The notes beneath the pieces are model-generated. The model saw nothing but the letters and a program-made list of their open reading frames with translations, was not told the DNA's origin and searched no databases. The translations under genes were made by a program, and so were the position numbers. DNA of 60,902 nucleotides from CAYOHG01 sp964465125. GTDB lineage: Bacteria; Planctomycetota; Phycisphaerae; UBA1845; Fen-1342. The stretch spans positions 1 through 60,902 of the forward strand of contig CAYXIO010000022.1 of NCBI GenBank assembly GCA_964465125.1, written 5' to 3'. Below are positions 8,624 through 17,031 of the stretch, in pieces. Each line of letters begins with the position of its first letter. Within the stretch, counting starts at the first letter, position 1.

Positions 8624-9714
8624 CGCGAACAGTCGGGGCTCTGTGGTTGGTCGCCTCGATCGCTTTGGCGTCGGGGGACTCACCCGTCACACTCGATGCG
8701 ATCAAGGCCGAGCATGCCGCGCACGCCGCGGCCCTGGGTACGTTGAAGACCGTCGAGCAGATCGAGATTCAGATCTCCAACGCGGCCGAGTTTCAGCGCA
8801 GCGTGATCGAGCAGGGCGCCGAACGGCGCCGCGAGGCGCAGCGCAAGGTGTTCTTCCGCGACGTGGACCTGAGCAAGCTGACTCCCGAGCAGCGCGCCAA
8901 GCTGGAGCAGCGGTTTGAGCAGGCGCACCCGAAGTCCGACGTAGCGGCCAAGCTCGCCGAGTGGAAGGCCAACGAGCAGCGCAGCCTGGTGCAGTTCGGC
9001 TACTACGACTTCGGATCGCGGCGCGTTCGCGAGGATCTTTCCGACATGCGCGACGTACGCGCGATCGCGAAGAGTTCCGGCATCCCGGATTCGCCGGCCC
9101 ATCTGCTCAACCTCGACCAGACCCGCACCGACATTCAGACGCCATCGTACGGGGCGACCGTGCGGCCGGCGTACGGGAACGATCAGCGCGAGCTGGTCGT
9201 GCTGGACAAGGGGTCTCCAGAGGCCCTGCTCAGCGAACGTCTCGAACGGATGGGAATTATCCCGCAGCAGTACCTGGATAGCCGCTTTGCGATCAAGCTG
9301 AGCACCGCGCCCGATGGCTCCATTCTGCTGTGCGGCAGCCAGCCGGGCTCCGATCAGCCGGCGTTCGAGTTCACGCTGGACGCCGGGCCGGGGCATTACC
9401 TGACCCGCGCGGAGAAGTACGACGGCGACGGGAAGCGCACGCTCGACCTGGTCGTAGAGGACATCCGCACCAACAACGACGTGACCGTGCCGTTCCACAC
9501 GCAGTCAACGAAGTACTTTCCCAACATGGGCGGGATGGTGCAGACGGAAAGTCGGCTGATCGAAGAATTTACGCTCGGCTTCGCCAACGCGCACCTCCCG
9601 GATAGCCTGTTCGTGGGGCCAGCGACCGGTAGGATTCAGGCGCTGGATCGCGCCGCGACGGACGCCTACCAGGAGTTCCAAAAGAAGCTGGCGGCGCCCG
9701 CCACGAAGCCGTAG
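8611..9714 (+). CDS. Secreted protein of unknown function, LolA-like region possible
   Basis: A 367-residue protein with a signal peptide (MSHLARTVGALWLVASIALA). The ATG at 8611 follows GGAGG and overlaps the preceding Cys-rich gene by 13 bases. Residues 40-125 are charged and helical with heptad character (QGAERRREAQRK, LTPEQRAKLEQRF). The C-terminal half (about 190-350) is beta-rich and ends in an LPDSLF segment, as in some planctomycetal proteins with an outer-membrane-lipoprotein-sorting (LolA) fold. That assignment is an inference from pattern only. Its stop lies 6 bp from the end of the convergent murG. Confidence 0.6.
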   Translation: MSHLARTVGALWLVASIALASGDSPVTLDAIKAEHAAHAAALGTLKTVEQIEIQISNAAEFQRSVIEQGAERRREAQRKVFFRDVDLSKLTPEQRAKLEQRFEQAHPKSDVAAKLAEWKANEQRSLVQFGYYDFGSRRVREDLSDMRDVRAIAKSSGIPDSPAHLLNLDQTRTDIQTPSYGATVRPAYGNDQRELVVLDKGSPEALLSERLERMGIIPQQYLDSRFAIKLSTAPDGSILLCGSQPGSDQPAFEFTLDAGPGHYLTRAEKYDGDGKRTLDLVVEDIRTNNDVTVPFHTQSTKYFPNMGGMVQTESRLIEEFTLGFANAHLPDSLFVGPATGRIQALDRAATDAYQEFQKKLAAPATKP

Positions 9715-9720
9715 ACCGGT

Positions 9721-10821
9721 TCACAACGAACACAGCAGCCGCGCCACCGCGGCCGAGGCATCCGGACGGCCCAGCTTGCGCGCCGCGGCGGCCATCGTCG
9801 CCCGCGCCGCGTCGTCGGTCAGGCGCTCAAGCGCGGCGCGGATGGCGGCGGCGTTGCTCACGGGCTCGCGCGTGTCGCTCAGGCAGATCGCCGCACCGGC
9901 GTCCACCAGCACGTGCGCGTTCACCCGCTGATGCTGATCCTTGTGATAAGGGTAGGGCAACAGAATCGCGGGCTTGCCGAGGCAGGTCAGCTCGGCCAGG
10001 GTCGAAGCTCCGGCCCTCGAAATGACGAGGTCGGCCGCTGACAGCGCCGCGGACATCTCGTGCGTGAACGCCAACACCGCGGCCGGCAGCGCGGCGCGCT
10101 CGTACGCGCTGCGAACGGACGCCTCATCCGCCGCTCCCGTCAGGTGCAGGAGTTGCCAGTTCGGATGCGCGGCGGTGAAGTCCGGCCAGAGCCGGGCGAG
10201 CGCTTCGTTGATCGTGCGAGCGCCCTGCGACGCTCCGGTCACGAGCAACACGGGCCGGGCCGGATCCAGCCCGAACTTCCGCGCCGCGGAGGCGCGCTCA
10301 ACGGCCGCGAAATCGCGGCGGATCGGGCAGCCGAGTGCCTCGCAGCGTACGCCGGCGGGAAAATGCCGCCGCGAAACGTCCCATTGCAGCACGACGCAGC
10401 GCGATCGGCGGGCGAGATACTGATTCGCCCGGCCGGGCACCGCGTCAGGATTCAGGATCGCCGCAGGTATTTCCATCTTCGCCGCGGCGACGACGGCGGG
10501 GCCCGCTGCGTAGCCTCCCAGCCCGAGCACCGCGCGCGGCGGCTTTTCGCGAAACAGCCGGCCGGCGGCGGCGACGCTGGCGCGCCACGACCGCCAGAAC
10601 CCCCACGCGCGCAGCGGGTGCAGCGTGAACGGCTGAACAGCCTGCTCGATCTGCGTCGCGGCGGTGTGCCGCAGAAGCTCGCGGTCGAGCGGGCGGTTGG
10701 TGGTCAGAAAGGTGAGCTCCGCGCCGGGCTGAAGCGCGCGCAGCGCCTCGGCGACGGCGATCCCGGGAAAGAGGTGACCGCCGGTGCCACCCCCGGCGAA
10801 GACGAACGGGGCGGATTTCAT
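9721..10821 (-). CDS. murG: UDP-GlcNAc:undecaprenyl-PP-MurNAc-pentapeptide GlcNAc transferase
   Basis: A 366-residue GT28/GT-B protein that adds GlcNAc to lipid I to form lipid II on the cytoplasmic face of the membrane. It has the N-terminal GGGTGGHLFPG loop, the lipid-I region LGLGGYAAGP, the hinge VTGASQGAR, and the C-terminal donor-binding motif ISRAGASTLAEL with PYPYHKDQHQ. The length is normal for MurG. No other mur or division genes are adjacent, so it sits outside a dcw cluster. The only same-strand gene upstream is the Rrf2 regulator. Confidence 0.95.
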   Translation of the reverse strand: MKSAPFVFAGGGTGGHLFPGIAVAEALRALQPGAELTFLTTNRPLDRELLRHTAATQIEQAVQPFTLHPLRAWGFWRSWRASVAAAGRLFREKPPRAVLGLGGYAAGPAVVAAAKMEIPAAILNPDAVPGRANQYLARRSRCVVLQWDVSRRHFPAGVRCEALGCPIRRDFAAVERASAARKFGLDPARPVLLVTGASQGARTINEALARLWPDFTAAHPNWQLLHLTGAADEASVRSAYERAALPAAVLAFTHEMSAALSAADLVISRAGASTLAELTCLGKPAILLPYPYHKDQHQRVNAHVLVDAGAAICLSDTREPVSNAAAIRAALERLTDDAARATMAAAARKLGRPDASAAVARLLCSL

Positions 10822-10921
10822 AGGCGCGGCATGATAGGCGCGGCGCCGGGTTCAGCCGAAGGGGGGCGCATGGCTCTCGACCCGCAGTTGTTTCGTGGGG
10901 GAGGCGGCCGGTGCGGGGCGG

Positions 10922-11422
10922 TCAGCCGCCGACTTCGCCCTCGTCCGCGTGCGGAGCTTCGGGCGGCGCGGCGGGATTCTGGCGCGGCGTGCCGAGTTGG
11001 ACGGTGGCCCGCCAACGGCGGCGGGTTTCGAACGCAGCGATATCCGCGATCGTGGTCCGTCGCAGGAACTCGACCTGCCGGGCGCGGTGGTTCTGCCAGA
11101 ACTCGTGCGCGGGGCAAGCCCGCTCGTCGGAACACTCCGCGGTGCCGAGCATGCAGCGGGCGTGGACGATGGGGTCGTCAAGCGCGACGCAGAGGTCGTA
11201 GAGGGTCAGCTCGGACGGGGGCGTTGCGAGCGTGACGCCGCCACCGATGCCGCGCTGCGTCTGGACCAGGCCCTTTCGCGCAAGGCTGTGAACAATCTTG
11301 GCGAGGTAAGCGGCGGGAATGGCGCACGCTTCCGCCATTTCCTTGACCAACAGCGGCTTACCGCCGGCCGCGGCGACGTATCCGAGGGCGCAGGAGGCAT
11401 AACCGGCGGCTTGCGTCAGCAC
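10922..11422 (-). CDS. Rrf2-family Fe-S transcriptional regulator
   Basis: A 166-residue protein with an N-terminal winged helix (recognition part SLARKGLVQTQRGIGGGVTL) and three cysteines plus a histidine spaced as in Fe-S-sensing Rrf2 proteins: Cys90, Cys97, Cys103 and His106 (C-x6-C-x5-C-x2-H). This suggests sensing of iron-sulfur status, oxygen or NO. Translation starts at a GTG (11422) with AGGGAG five bases upstream. It is divergent from ccoNO with about 295 bp between them, so control of the cbb3 oxidase is the obvious hypothesis. The C-terminal 30 residues are Pro/Ala-rich and probably disordered. Confidence 0.88.
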   Translation of the reverse strand: MLTQAAGYASCALGYVAAAGGKPLLVKEMAEACAIPAAYLAKIVHSLARKGLVQTQRGIGGGVTLATPPSELTLYDLCVALDDPIVHARCMLGTAECSDERACPAHEFWQNHRARQVEFLRRTTIADIAAFETRRRWRATVQLGTPRQNPAAPPEAPHADEGEVGG

Positions 11423-11441
11423 ACGATCTCCCTGAATACTT

Positions 11442-11489
11442 TCTGAACGATACCATCAAACGACAACTGCGTCAACTAGTACGTTCAGA
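11442..11489. promoter_or_regulatory. Inverted repeat flanking the Rrf2 promoter, candidate operator
   Basis: TCTGAACG at 11442-11449 and its exact reverse complement CGTTCAGA at 11482-11489 are separated by 32 bp. The left arm overlaps the predicted -10 of the Rrf2 gene and the right arm lies just upstream of its -35, so a protein bound to both would bracket the promoter. The binding protein is not known; autoregulation by the Rrf2 protein is an inference. Confidence 0.4.
11447..11475 (-). promoter_or_regulatory. Predicted sigma-70 type promoter for the Rrf2 gene
   Basis: On the minus strand, TTGACG (11475-11470) is followed after 17 bp by TATCGT (11452-11447). The -35 matches the consensus at five of six positions and the -10 at four of six. 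Transcription would begin about 15-20 bp upstream of the GTG start. Confidence 0.45.
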
Positions 11490-11547
11490 GGTCATTTGCC
11501 CTGAGCGTTCGCGCGCCGGCCGGGATTGCATGCAGCCGCGAGCACGC

Positions 11548-11576
11548 TTGACAGCGCCGCGCCTGACTCGCATACT
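11548..11576 (+). promoter_or_regulatory. Predicted sigma-70 type promoter for the cco operon
   Basis: A perfect TTGACA (11548-11553) is followed after 17 bp by CATACT (11571-11576), matching the -10 consensus at four of six positions. It lies about 140 bp upstream of the ccoNO start codon. No clear FNR-type TTGAT-N4-ATCAA site was found near it. Confidence 0.45.
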
Positions 11577-11716
11577 GCCGCGAGTAAATGACCGTATAGT
11601 CGTTTGCTTTGCCCAAGGGTCGGCGCGCGCGTCGCGGTTTGTGCAGATGAGGGTTGGTCCGCGCGGCGCGCCCCGGTCTGGTTTTCACCTTGGACACCGC
11701 GCGATAGGAGCCCGCG

Positions 11717-14134
11717 ATGCAGGCGGTTGTCGGCATGTCGACCGAGCGCCACCCAGCCGGACACGCTGAGGACGCAACCGGCCCGATGCAGAAGTTCATC
11801 TACGACGACGCCATTGCCAGGATGTTCCTGGTGGCGACGCTTGTGTTCGGCATCGTGGCGTTTCTGGTCGGCGTGATCGTTGCCGCCGAGCTGGCCCTGC
11901 CCACGGTCGTTGACCAGACCTGGACGGTGGCGGGGATGACGTTTCGTCCGTTCGGCTGGCTGAAGTTCCTGACGCAGACTCCCTTCCTGAACTTCGGGCG
12001 ATTGCGGCCGCTGCACACCAACGCCGCGATCTTTGCCTTCGCCGGCAACAGCATTTTCGCTGCGATCTATTACTCAACCCAGCGGCTTTGCAAGACGCGC
12101 ATGTTCAGCGACGTCCTGAGCCGGATTCACTTCTGGGGCTGGCAACTGATCATCGTGGCGGCGGCGGTGTCGCTGCCGCTGGGAATCACGTCCGGCAAGG
12201 AATACGCCGAGCTCGAGTGGCCGATCGACCTTGCAATCGCCGTCGTCTGGGTGGTCTTCGCGATCAACTTCTTCGGGACGCTGGCGATTCGCCGCGAGCG
12301 GCATCTGTACGTTGCGATCTGGTTCTACATCGCGACGATCATCACGGTCGCGCTGCTGCACATCTTCAACAGCCTGGAAGTCCCCGTTTCGCTGCTGAAG
12401 AGCTACCCGATCTACGCCGGCGCGCAGGACGCGTTCATGCAGTGGTGGTACGGGCACAACGCCGTCGCGTTCTTCCTGACCACGCCGTTCCTGGGTCTGA
12501 TGTACTACTTCGTGCCGAAGGCGGCCGAGCGGCCGGTCTTCAGCTACCGGCTCAGCATCGTTCACTTCTGGTCGCTGGTGTTCATCTACATCTGGGCCGG
12601 CCCGCACCACCTGCATTACACCGCGCTGCCCGAATGGGCCAGCTCGCTGGGCATGCTCTTCAGCGTGATGCTGTGGATGCCCTCCTGGGGCGGCATGATC
12701 AACGGGCTGCTGACCCTGCGCGGGGCCTGGAACAAGGTCGCCGCTGACCCGGTGCTCAAGTTCTACGTGGTCGGCATCACGTTTTACGGCATGTCGACCT
12801 TCGAAGGCCCGATGCTCTCGGTCAAGAGCGTCAACGCGCTCAGCCACTACACCGACTGGACCATCGGCCACGTGCACGCCGGAACGCTGGGCTGGAACGG
12901 CTTCATGACGTTCGGCATGCTCTACTGGCTGCTGCCGCGGCTGTTCCAGACCAAGCTCTGGAGCAGCAAGCTGGCCGAGGTGCACTTCTGGTTGGCGACG
13001 GTCGGCATCCTTCTGTACATCGTCGCGATGTACACGGCCGGCCTGACGCAGGGTCTGATGTGGCGGGCGATCGATGAGGGCGGGCAACTGAAGTATCCGG
13101 ACTTCATCGAGACGGTCGCGGCGCTGATTCCCATGTACTGGGTGCGCGTGATCGCCGGCGTTGCGTACCTGGGCGGCACGCTGATCTGCGCCGTGAATTT
13201 CGCGATGACCTTCGCGGCCCGCAAGCGGCCCTACGACGTGGTGGTGCACGAGGCCCCGGCCCTGGCGCGAACGTACGTCGACGTTCCCGAGCCGCCCTCG
13301 CAGCTTACGCACGTGGCCGAGTTCGCCAAGACGCTCGACGTGTTCTCGCGGCTGAGCTGGCACCGTCGCTGGGAGCACCTGCCGCTGCGGTTCTCCGTGT
13401 GGGTGGCGATCGCGGTCGTGGCGGCCTCGCTGTTCGAGATCATCCCAACGTTCCTGATCAAGTCGAACATTCCGACGATCGCCACCGTGCAGCCCTACAC
13501 GCCGCTCGAGCTGGCCGGGCGCGATCTCTACATCGCCGAGGGCTGCTACAACTGCCACTCGCAGATGATCCGGCCCATTCTGGCCGAGACGAAGCGCTTC
13601 GGCGAGTACAGCAAGCCGGGCGAGTTCGTGTTCGATCATCCGTTCCAGTGGGGCTCGCGGCGGATCGGACCGGACTTGCAGCGCGAGGGAGTGAGCAACC
13701 CGCTCGCTTCATGGCACTACCGACACTTCCGAGATCCGCGCGAGGTGATTCCAAAGTCGGTGATGCCGGCGTATCCGTGGCTCGAAAAGACGCCGTTCGA
13801 CTTCGCCTCGGTGCAGGCTCGCATCAACGCCATGCGCATGCTGGGGGTCGACTACGACGCTCGCTACGACAAGTCCGAAGAGCTGGCCCGCGAGCAGGCC
13901 CGCAACGTCGCCAGGCAGATCGTCGAGCGGGAGCTGACGCCCGACATCGCCAAGCCCGAGGAGATCGAGGCCGCGATCAAGCAGCTCGAGGACAAGCAGG
14001 TGGTGGTGCTGATCGCCTACCTTCAGCGTCTGGGCACCGATCTGCACCGCACGGCCGAGCCGGCCGCGGAAGCACCCAAGGTCGCGTCCGGCGGCGGCGC
14101 GGCCCAGGCCGCCCCGAGCGCCGGAGGTGACTGA
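11717..14134 (+). CDS. ccoNO: cbb3-type cytochrome c oxidase, fused subunits I and II (CcoN-CcoO)
   Basis: An 805-residue fusion. Residues 30-500 form the 12-helix haem-copper catalytic subunit, with candidate metal ligands His100, His247 (WWYGHNAV), His297-His298 (WAGPHHLHY), His385 and His387 (IGHVHAG). From about residue 550 comes the membrane-anchored cytochrome c subunit with haem motif CYNCH (610-614) and the late axial-ligand region VMPAYPWL. It reduces oxygen to water with high affinity and pumps protons. The ATG follows AGGAG. CcoN and CcoO are separate in Proteobacteria; the fusion is known from Bacteroidota and Planctomycetota. Its stop overlaps ccoQ by one base. Confidence 0.95.
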   Translation: MQAVVGMSTERHPAGHAEDATGPMQKFIYDDAIARMFLVATLVFGIVAFLVGVIVAAELALPTVVDQTWTVAGMTFRPFGWLKFLTQTPFLNFGRLRPLHTNAAIFAFAGNSIFAAIYYSTQRLCKTRMFSDVLSRIHFWGWQLIIVAAAVSLPLGITSGKEYAELEWPIDLAIAVVWVVFAINFFGTLAIRRERHLYVAIWFYIATIITVALLHIFNSLEVPVSLLKSYPIYAGAQDAFMQWWYGHNAVAFFLTTPFLGLMYYFVPKAAERPVFSYRLSIVHFWSLVFIYIWAGPHHLHYTALPEWASSLGMLFSVMLWMPSWGGMINGLLTLRGAWNKVAADPVLKFYVVGITFYGMSTFEGPMLSVKSVNALSHYTDWTIGHVHAGTLGWNGFMTFGMLYWLLPRLFQTKLWSSKLAEVHFWLATVGILLYIVAMYTAGLTQGLMWRAIDEGGQLKYPDFIETVAALIPMYWVRVIAGVAYLGGTLICAVNFAMTFAARKRPYDVVVHEAPALARTYVDVPEPPSQLTHVAEFAKTLDVFSRLSWHRRWEHLPLRFSVWVAIAVVAASLFEIIPTFLIKSNIPTIATVQPYTPLELAGRDLYIAEGCYNCHSQMIRPILAETKRFGEYSKPGEFVFDHPFQWGSRRIGPDLQREGVSNPLASWHYRHFRDPREVIPKSVMPAYPWLEKTPFDFASVQARINAMRMLGVDYDARYDKSEELAREQARNVARQIVERELTPDIAKPEEIEAAIKQLEDKQVVVLIAYLQRLGTDLHRTAEPAAEAPKVASGGGAAQAAPSAGGD

Positions 14135-14355
14135 TGCTCCGCGACGTGATCAGTCAATCCGGCTTCGAAGTCTTCCAGCAGATCGCACTGCTGCTGTTCT
14201 TCGTCGTCTTCGTGGCCATCGTCGTTCGAACGTGGATGCGGCCGCGGCAGGAAATGGACCGCTACGCGCACCTGCCCGTGGACAACGGCTCGGACGTTTC
14301 ATCGAACCCCGGGAATTCCGGCATGCCAGAGGGAGAGGCCCGCGGTCATGAGTAA
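14134..14355 (+). CDS. ccoQ: CcoQ-like small membrane subunit
   Basis: A 73-residue protein with one transmembrane helix (IALLLFFVVFVAIVVRTWMR, residues 17-36) followed by a polar tail, the layout of CcoQ/FixQ subunits that stabilise the cbb3 complex. The ATG shares its A with the ccoNO stop, preceded by GGAGGTGA, so translation is coupled. CcoQ is poorly conserved; the call rests mainly on size, topology and position between ccoNO and ccoP. Confidence 0.75.
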   Translation: MLRDVISQSGFEVFQQIALLLFFVVFVAIVVRTWMRPRQEMDRYAHLPVDNGSDVSSNPGNSGMPEGEARGHE

Positions 14356-14968
14356 GGCTCAGGACATCCTTCGCGATCACGCGTACGACGGGATTCAGGA
14401 ATACGACAATCCGACGCCCGGCTGGTGGACCTACATCTTCGTCGGCTCGATGTTTTTCAGCGTCGTCTACCTGGCGTATTTCCACAGCGGCGTCGCCGGG
14501 CGGACCTTGGCGGATCGCCATCAACGCGCCGTGGCTGACAACCTGCGCCTTCAGTTTGCCGAAATCGGCGACCTGAAGTCCGATCTGCCCACCATGCTGA
14601 AATTCATGAAGGACCCGAAATGGCTTCCGGTCGGCGAGATCGTGTTCAAGGTCAACTGCGCGATTTGCCATGGCGCGAACGCTTCCGGATCGCAGGGGCC
14701 GAATCTGACCGATGAATACTGGAAGAACGTGAAGAAGCTCGACGACATCCCGGGCGTGATCCGCAACGGCGCGGCGAATGGCGCGATGCCAAGCTGGAAG
14801 GACCGTCTGCACCCGAATGAGATCGTGCTGGTCGGCTGCTACGTGGCTTCGCTGCGCGGGCAGAACCTGCCGGGACCGCGCCCCGCCGAAGGGGAGCAGA
14901 TTCCCCCCTGGCCAAGCGCGGACGTCTCGGCCGAATCGCAGCCCGTGCAGCCGAAAAACGAACCCTGA
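14348..14968 (+). CDS. ccoP: cbb3-type cytochrome c oxidase subunit III, mono-haem CcoP
   Basis: A 206-residue protein. The N terminus (residues 15-45) has the conserved GIQEYDNPTPGWWTYIF entry and a transmembrane helix that anchors CcoP. One cytochrome c domain follows, with CAICH near residue 103 and the distal Met in GAMPSWKDRL. Proteobacterial CcoP has two haem domains; this one has one. It overlaps ccoQ by 8 bp. It would pass electrons from a soluble cytochrome to CcoO. Confidence 0.93.
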   Translation: MSKAQDILRDHAYDGIQEYDNPTPGWWTYIFVGSMFFSVVYLAYFHSGVAGRTLADRHQRAVADNLRLQFAEIGDLKSDLPTMLKFMKDPKWLPVGEIVFKVNCAICHGANASGSQGPNLTDEYWKNVKKLDDIPGVIRNGAANGAMPSWKDRLHPNEIVLVGCYVASLRGQNLPGPRPAEGEQIPPWPSADVSAESQPVQPKNEP

Positions 14969-15023
14969 CGCGCGAACGTGACACATACAATCGGGGGAGT
15001 CACCGCGCGAAGGACCACTGGCC

Positions 15024-16499
15024 TTGCAATCGGCACTACTGCAGCCCGAAGAACAGGTGCTGACGACGCTCAACCGGGACGGCTCGCGGAACTGGCTGTT
15101 TCCGCGCCTGTCGCCCGGGCGGTTCCTTTCGCAGCGACGGGCCCTGGCGTACCTCCTGATCGGGATCTTCACGCTGATCCCTTACCTGAAAGTCGCCGGC
15201 AGGCCGATCCTGCTTTTTGACTTCGCGCACCGCGAGTTCACGCTCTTCGGGTTCACTTTCCTGCCGACCGACACGGTGCTCGTCACGCTCTTCTTCGTCA
15301 GCCTGTTCATCACCGTCTTCCTGCTGACCGCGCTGTTCGGGCGCGTCTGGTGCGGCTGGGCCTGTCCCCAGACGGTCTACATGGAGTTCGTCTACCGTCC
15401 GATCGAGCGCCTTTTCACGGGCACGAGCGGGCGCGGCGGAAAGCCCGCCCGCAAGGTCACCGGCTGGCGGCGGCCGGCGATGTACGCAACCTATGCGCTC
15501 GTCTCCGTGCTCCTGGCGCACACGTTTCTGGCCTACTTCGTCGGCGTCGACGCCTTGGTCCAGTGGGTGCAGCGCTCGCCCTTCGAGCACCCCGGCTCCT
15601 TCCTGCTGATGGTCGCCGTCACCGCGGGCATGTTGTTCAACTTCGCGTACTTCCGCGAGCAGACCTGCATCGTGGCGTGCCCGTACGGCCGCTTCCAGTC
15701 GGTGCTGCTCGACCGCCATTCGCTGATCGTCAGCTACGACCCGCGCCGCGGCGAGCCGCGCGGCAAGGGCCGTGTCGGCGCGGCCGAGCCGCCCGTGGGC
15801 CTCGCGCTGCCGGTGCAGCGCAGCGCGATCGACGCAGCGCAGGCGCCCGTCTCGCAGCGGGGCGACTGCATCGACTGCGGGCTGTGCGTGACGACCTGCC
15901 CGACCGGGATCGACATCCGCAAAGGCTTGCAGATGGAGTGCGTCAACTGCGCGCAGTGCATCGACGCGTGCGATACGGTGATGCGGAAGATTCAGAAGCC
16001 GCGCGGGCTGATCCGCTACAGCTCACAGGCCGCGATCTCCGGCGCACCGCATCGCATGCTGCGGCCGCGCGTGATCTTCTACCCGACGCTGCTGGCCATC
16101 GTCCTGACGATCCTGGTCGGCGCGCTGGCCAGCCGTGCGCGCGTCGACGTGTCGGTGCTGCGGAGTATCGGTGCGCCGTTTACCGTGATGGATTCGGGCG
16201 AAGTCTGCAACGCCATCCGGGTGAAGCTCACGAACCGCACCGAGCAGAGCGAGACCTACCGGCTCGAAGTCCACGCCACCGGCTCCGCGGCCCGGCTGGT
16301 CCTGACCGAAAGCGAACTGACGCTCAAGCCGCGCGAAGCGCACACCGAAGGCGTCCAGGTGATCGTGCCGCGCGGCACCTTCTCGAACGGCACCCTCAAG
16401 GCCACGTTGCGGGTCTTCGACAGTCAGGGGTTGGCGGGCGAGATTCCGCTGCGCTTGCTGGGCCCGTCCGTGCCCGGTCCCGCCGCGGCCCGCCCGTGA
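15024..16499 (+). CDS. ccoG: Cytochrome c oxidase accessory protein CcoG (RdxA/FixG)
   Basis: A 491-residue membrane protein of the CcoG family, implicated in copper reduction and maturation of cbb3 oxidase. It has several N-terminal membrane helices, the NapH-like motif RVWCGWACPQTVY, and two [4Fe-4S] motifs (CIDCGLCVTTCPTGID and CVNCAQCIDACD). A further helix and a C-terminal Ig-like FixG domain (about 385-480) follow. Translation probably starts at a TTG (15024) preceded by AAGGA; the first residues before the conserved TTLNRDGSRNWL fit the family. Confidence 0.93.
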   Translation: MQSALLQPEEQVLTTLNRDGSRNWLFPRLSPGRFLSQRRALAYLLIGIFTLIPYLKVAGRPILLFDFAHREFTLFGFTFLPTDTVLVTLFFVSLFITVFLLTALFGRVWCGWACPQTVYMEFVYRPIERLFTGTSGRGGKPARKVTGWRRPAMYATYALVSVLLAHTFLAYFVGVDALVQWVQRSPFEHPGSFLLMVAVTAGMLFNFAYFREQTCIVACPYGRFQSVLLDRHSLIVSYDPRRGEPRGKGRVGAAEPPVGLALPVQRSAIDAAQAPVSQRGDCIDCGLCVTTCPTGIDIRKGLQMECVNCAQCIDACDTVMRKIQKPRGLIRYSSQAAISGAPHRMLRPRVIFYPTLLAIVLTILVGALASRARVDVSVLRSIGAPFTVMDSGEVCNAIRVKLTNRTEQSETYRLEVHATGSAARLVLTESELTLKPREAHTEGVQVIVPRGTFSNGTLKATLRVFDSQGLAGEIPLRLLGPSVPGPAAARP

Positions 16500-16520
16500 G
16501 TCGTCCGGAGCTCATTTGCG

Positions 16521-17021
16521 ATGCCTGAAGCACTGGTTGAGCCCAAGCCGCGGCCGCGCCGCGTCTGGATCTGGCCCGCGTTCGTGGTCGGCCTGCTGCT
16601 GATCCAGGTCACGATTTCGGCGGTGACGCTGAGCGTGGCGCTGTCGGACCGCAATTTCGAGGTCGAGCCGGACTACTACAGCAAGGCGCTGCACTGGGAC
16701 GAGCTTCGCGCCGCCGACGTCAGCCGCGCGGGCTGGACGGCGGAGTTGTCGCTTGGCGCGAAGAACGACTCCGGGCGCGCGCTGCGGCTCCGGCTGCGCG
16801 ATCGCGAGGGCCAGCCGGTCGCGAACGCGGCGGTCAACGTGCTGTTCTTTCACCACGCCCACGCGACCGAGCGCTGCCTCGCGACGCTGCACCCGATGGG
16901 CGCGGGCGAATACGCCGGCGAACTCGCGCTCGACCGTCCCGGGGTGTGGGAATTCCGCTGCTCGATCGCCCGCGCAGGCGATACACTGACCTACGCGCAT
17001 CAGATCGAAGTGCCGGAATAG
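16521..17021 (+). CDS. ccoH: FixH/CcoH family cbb3 assembly protein
   Basis: A 166-residue protein with one N-terminal transmembrane helix (about residues 17-41) followed by the FixH signature VEPDYYSKALHWDE and a periplasmic beta-sandwich domain. FixH/CcoH helps assemble or stabilise the oxidase. The ATG follows GGAG, 21 bp after ccoG. Its place between ccoG and the ccoI region agrees with classical fixGHIS/ccoGHIS clusters. Confidence 0.9.
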   Translation: MPEALVEPKPRPRRVWIWPAFVVGLLLIQVTISAVTLSVALSDRNFEVEPDYYSKALHWDELRAADVSRAGWTAELSLGAKNDSGRALRLRLRDREGQPVANAAVNVLFFHHAHATERCLATLHPMGAGEYAGELALDRPGVWEFRCSIARAGDTLTYAHQIEVPE

Positions 17022-17031
17022 GAGACGCGCG

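Noticed and set aside
12074..13639. 521-codon minus-strand frame within ccoNO
   Set aside because: It is antisense to the oxidase and shows no recognisable motif.
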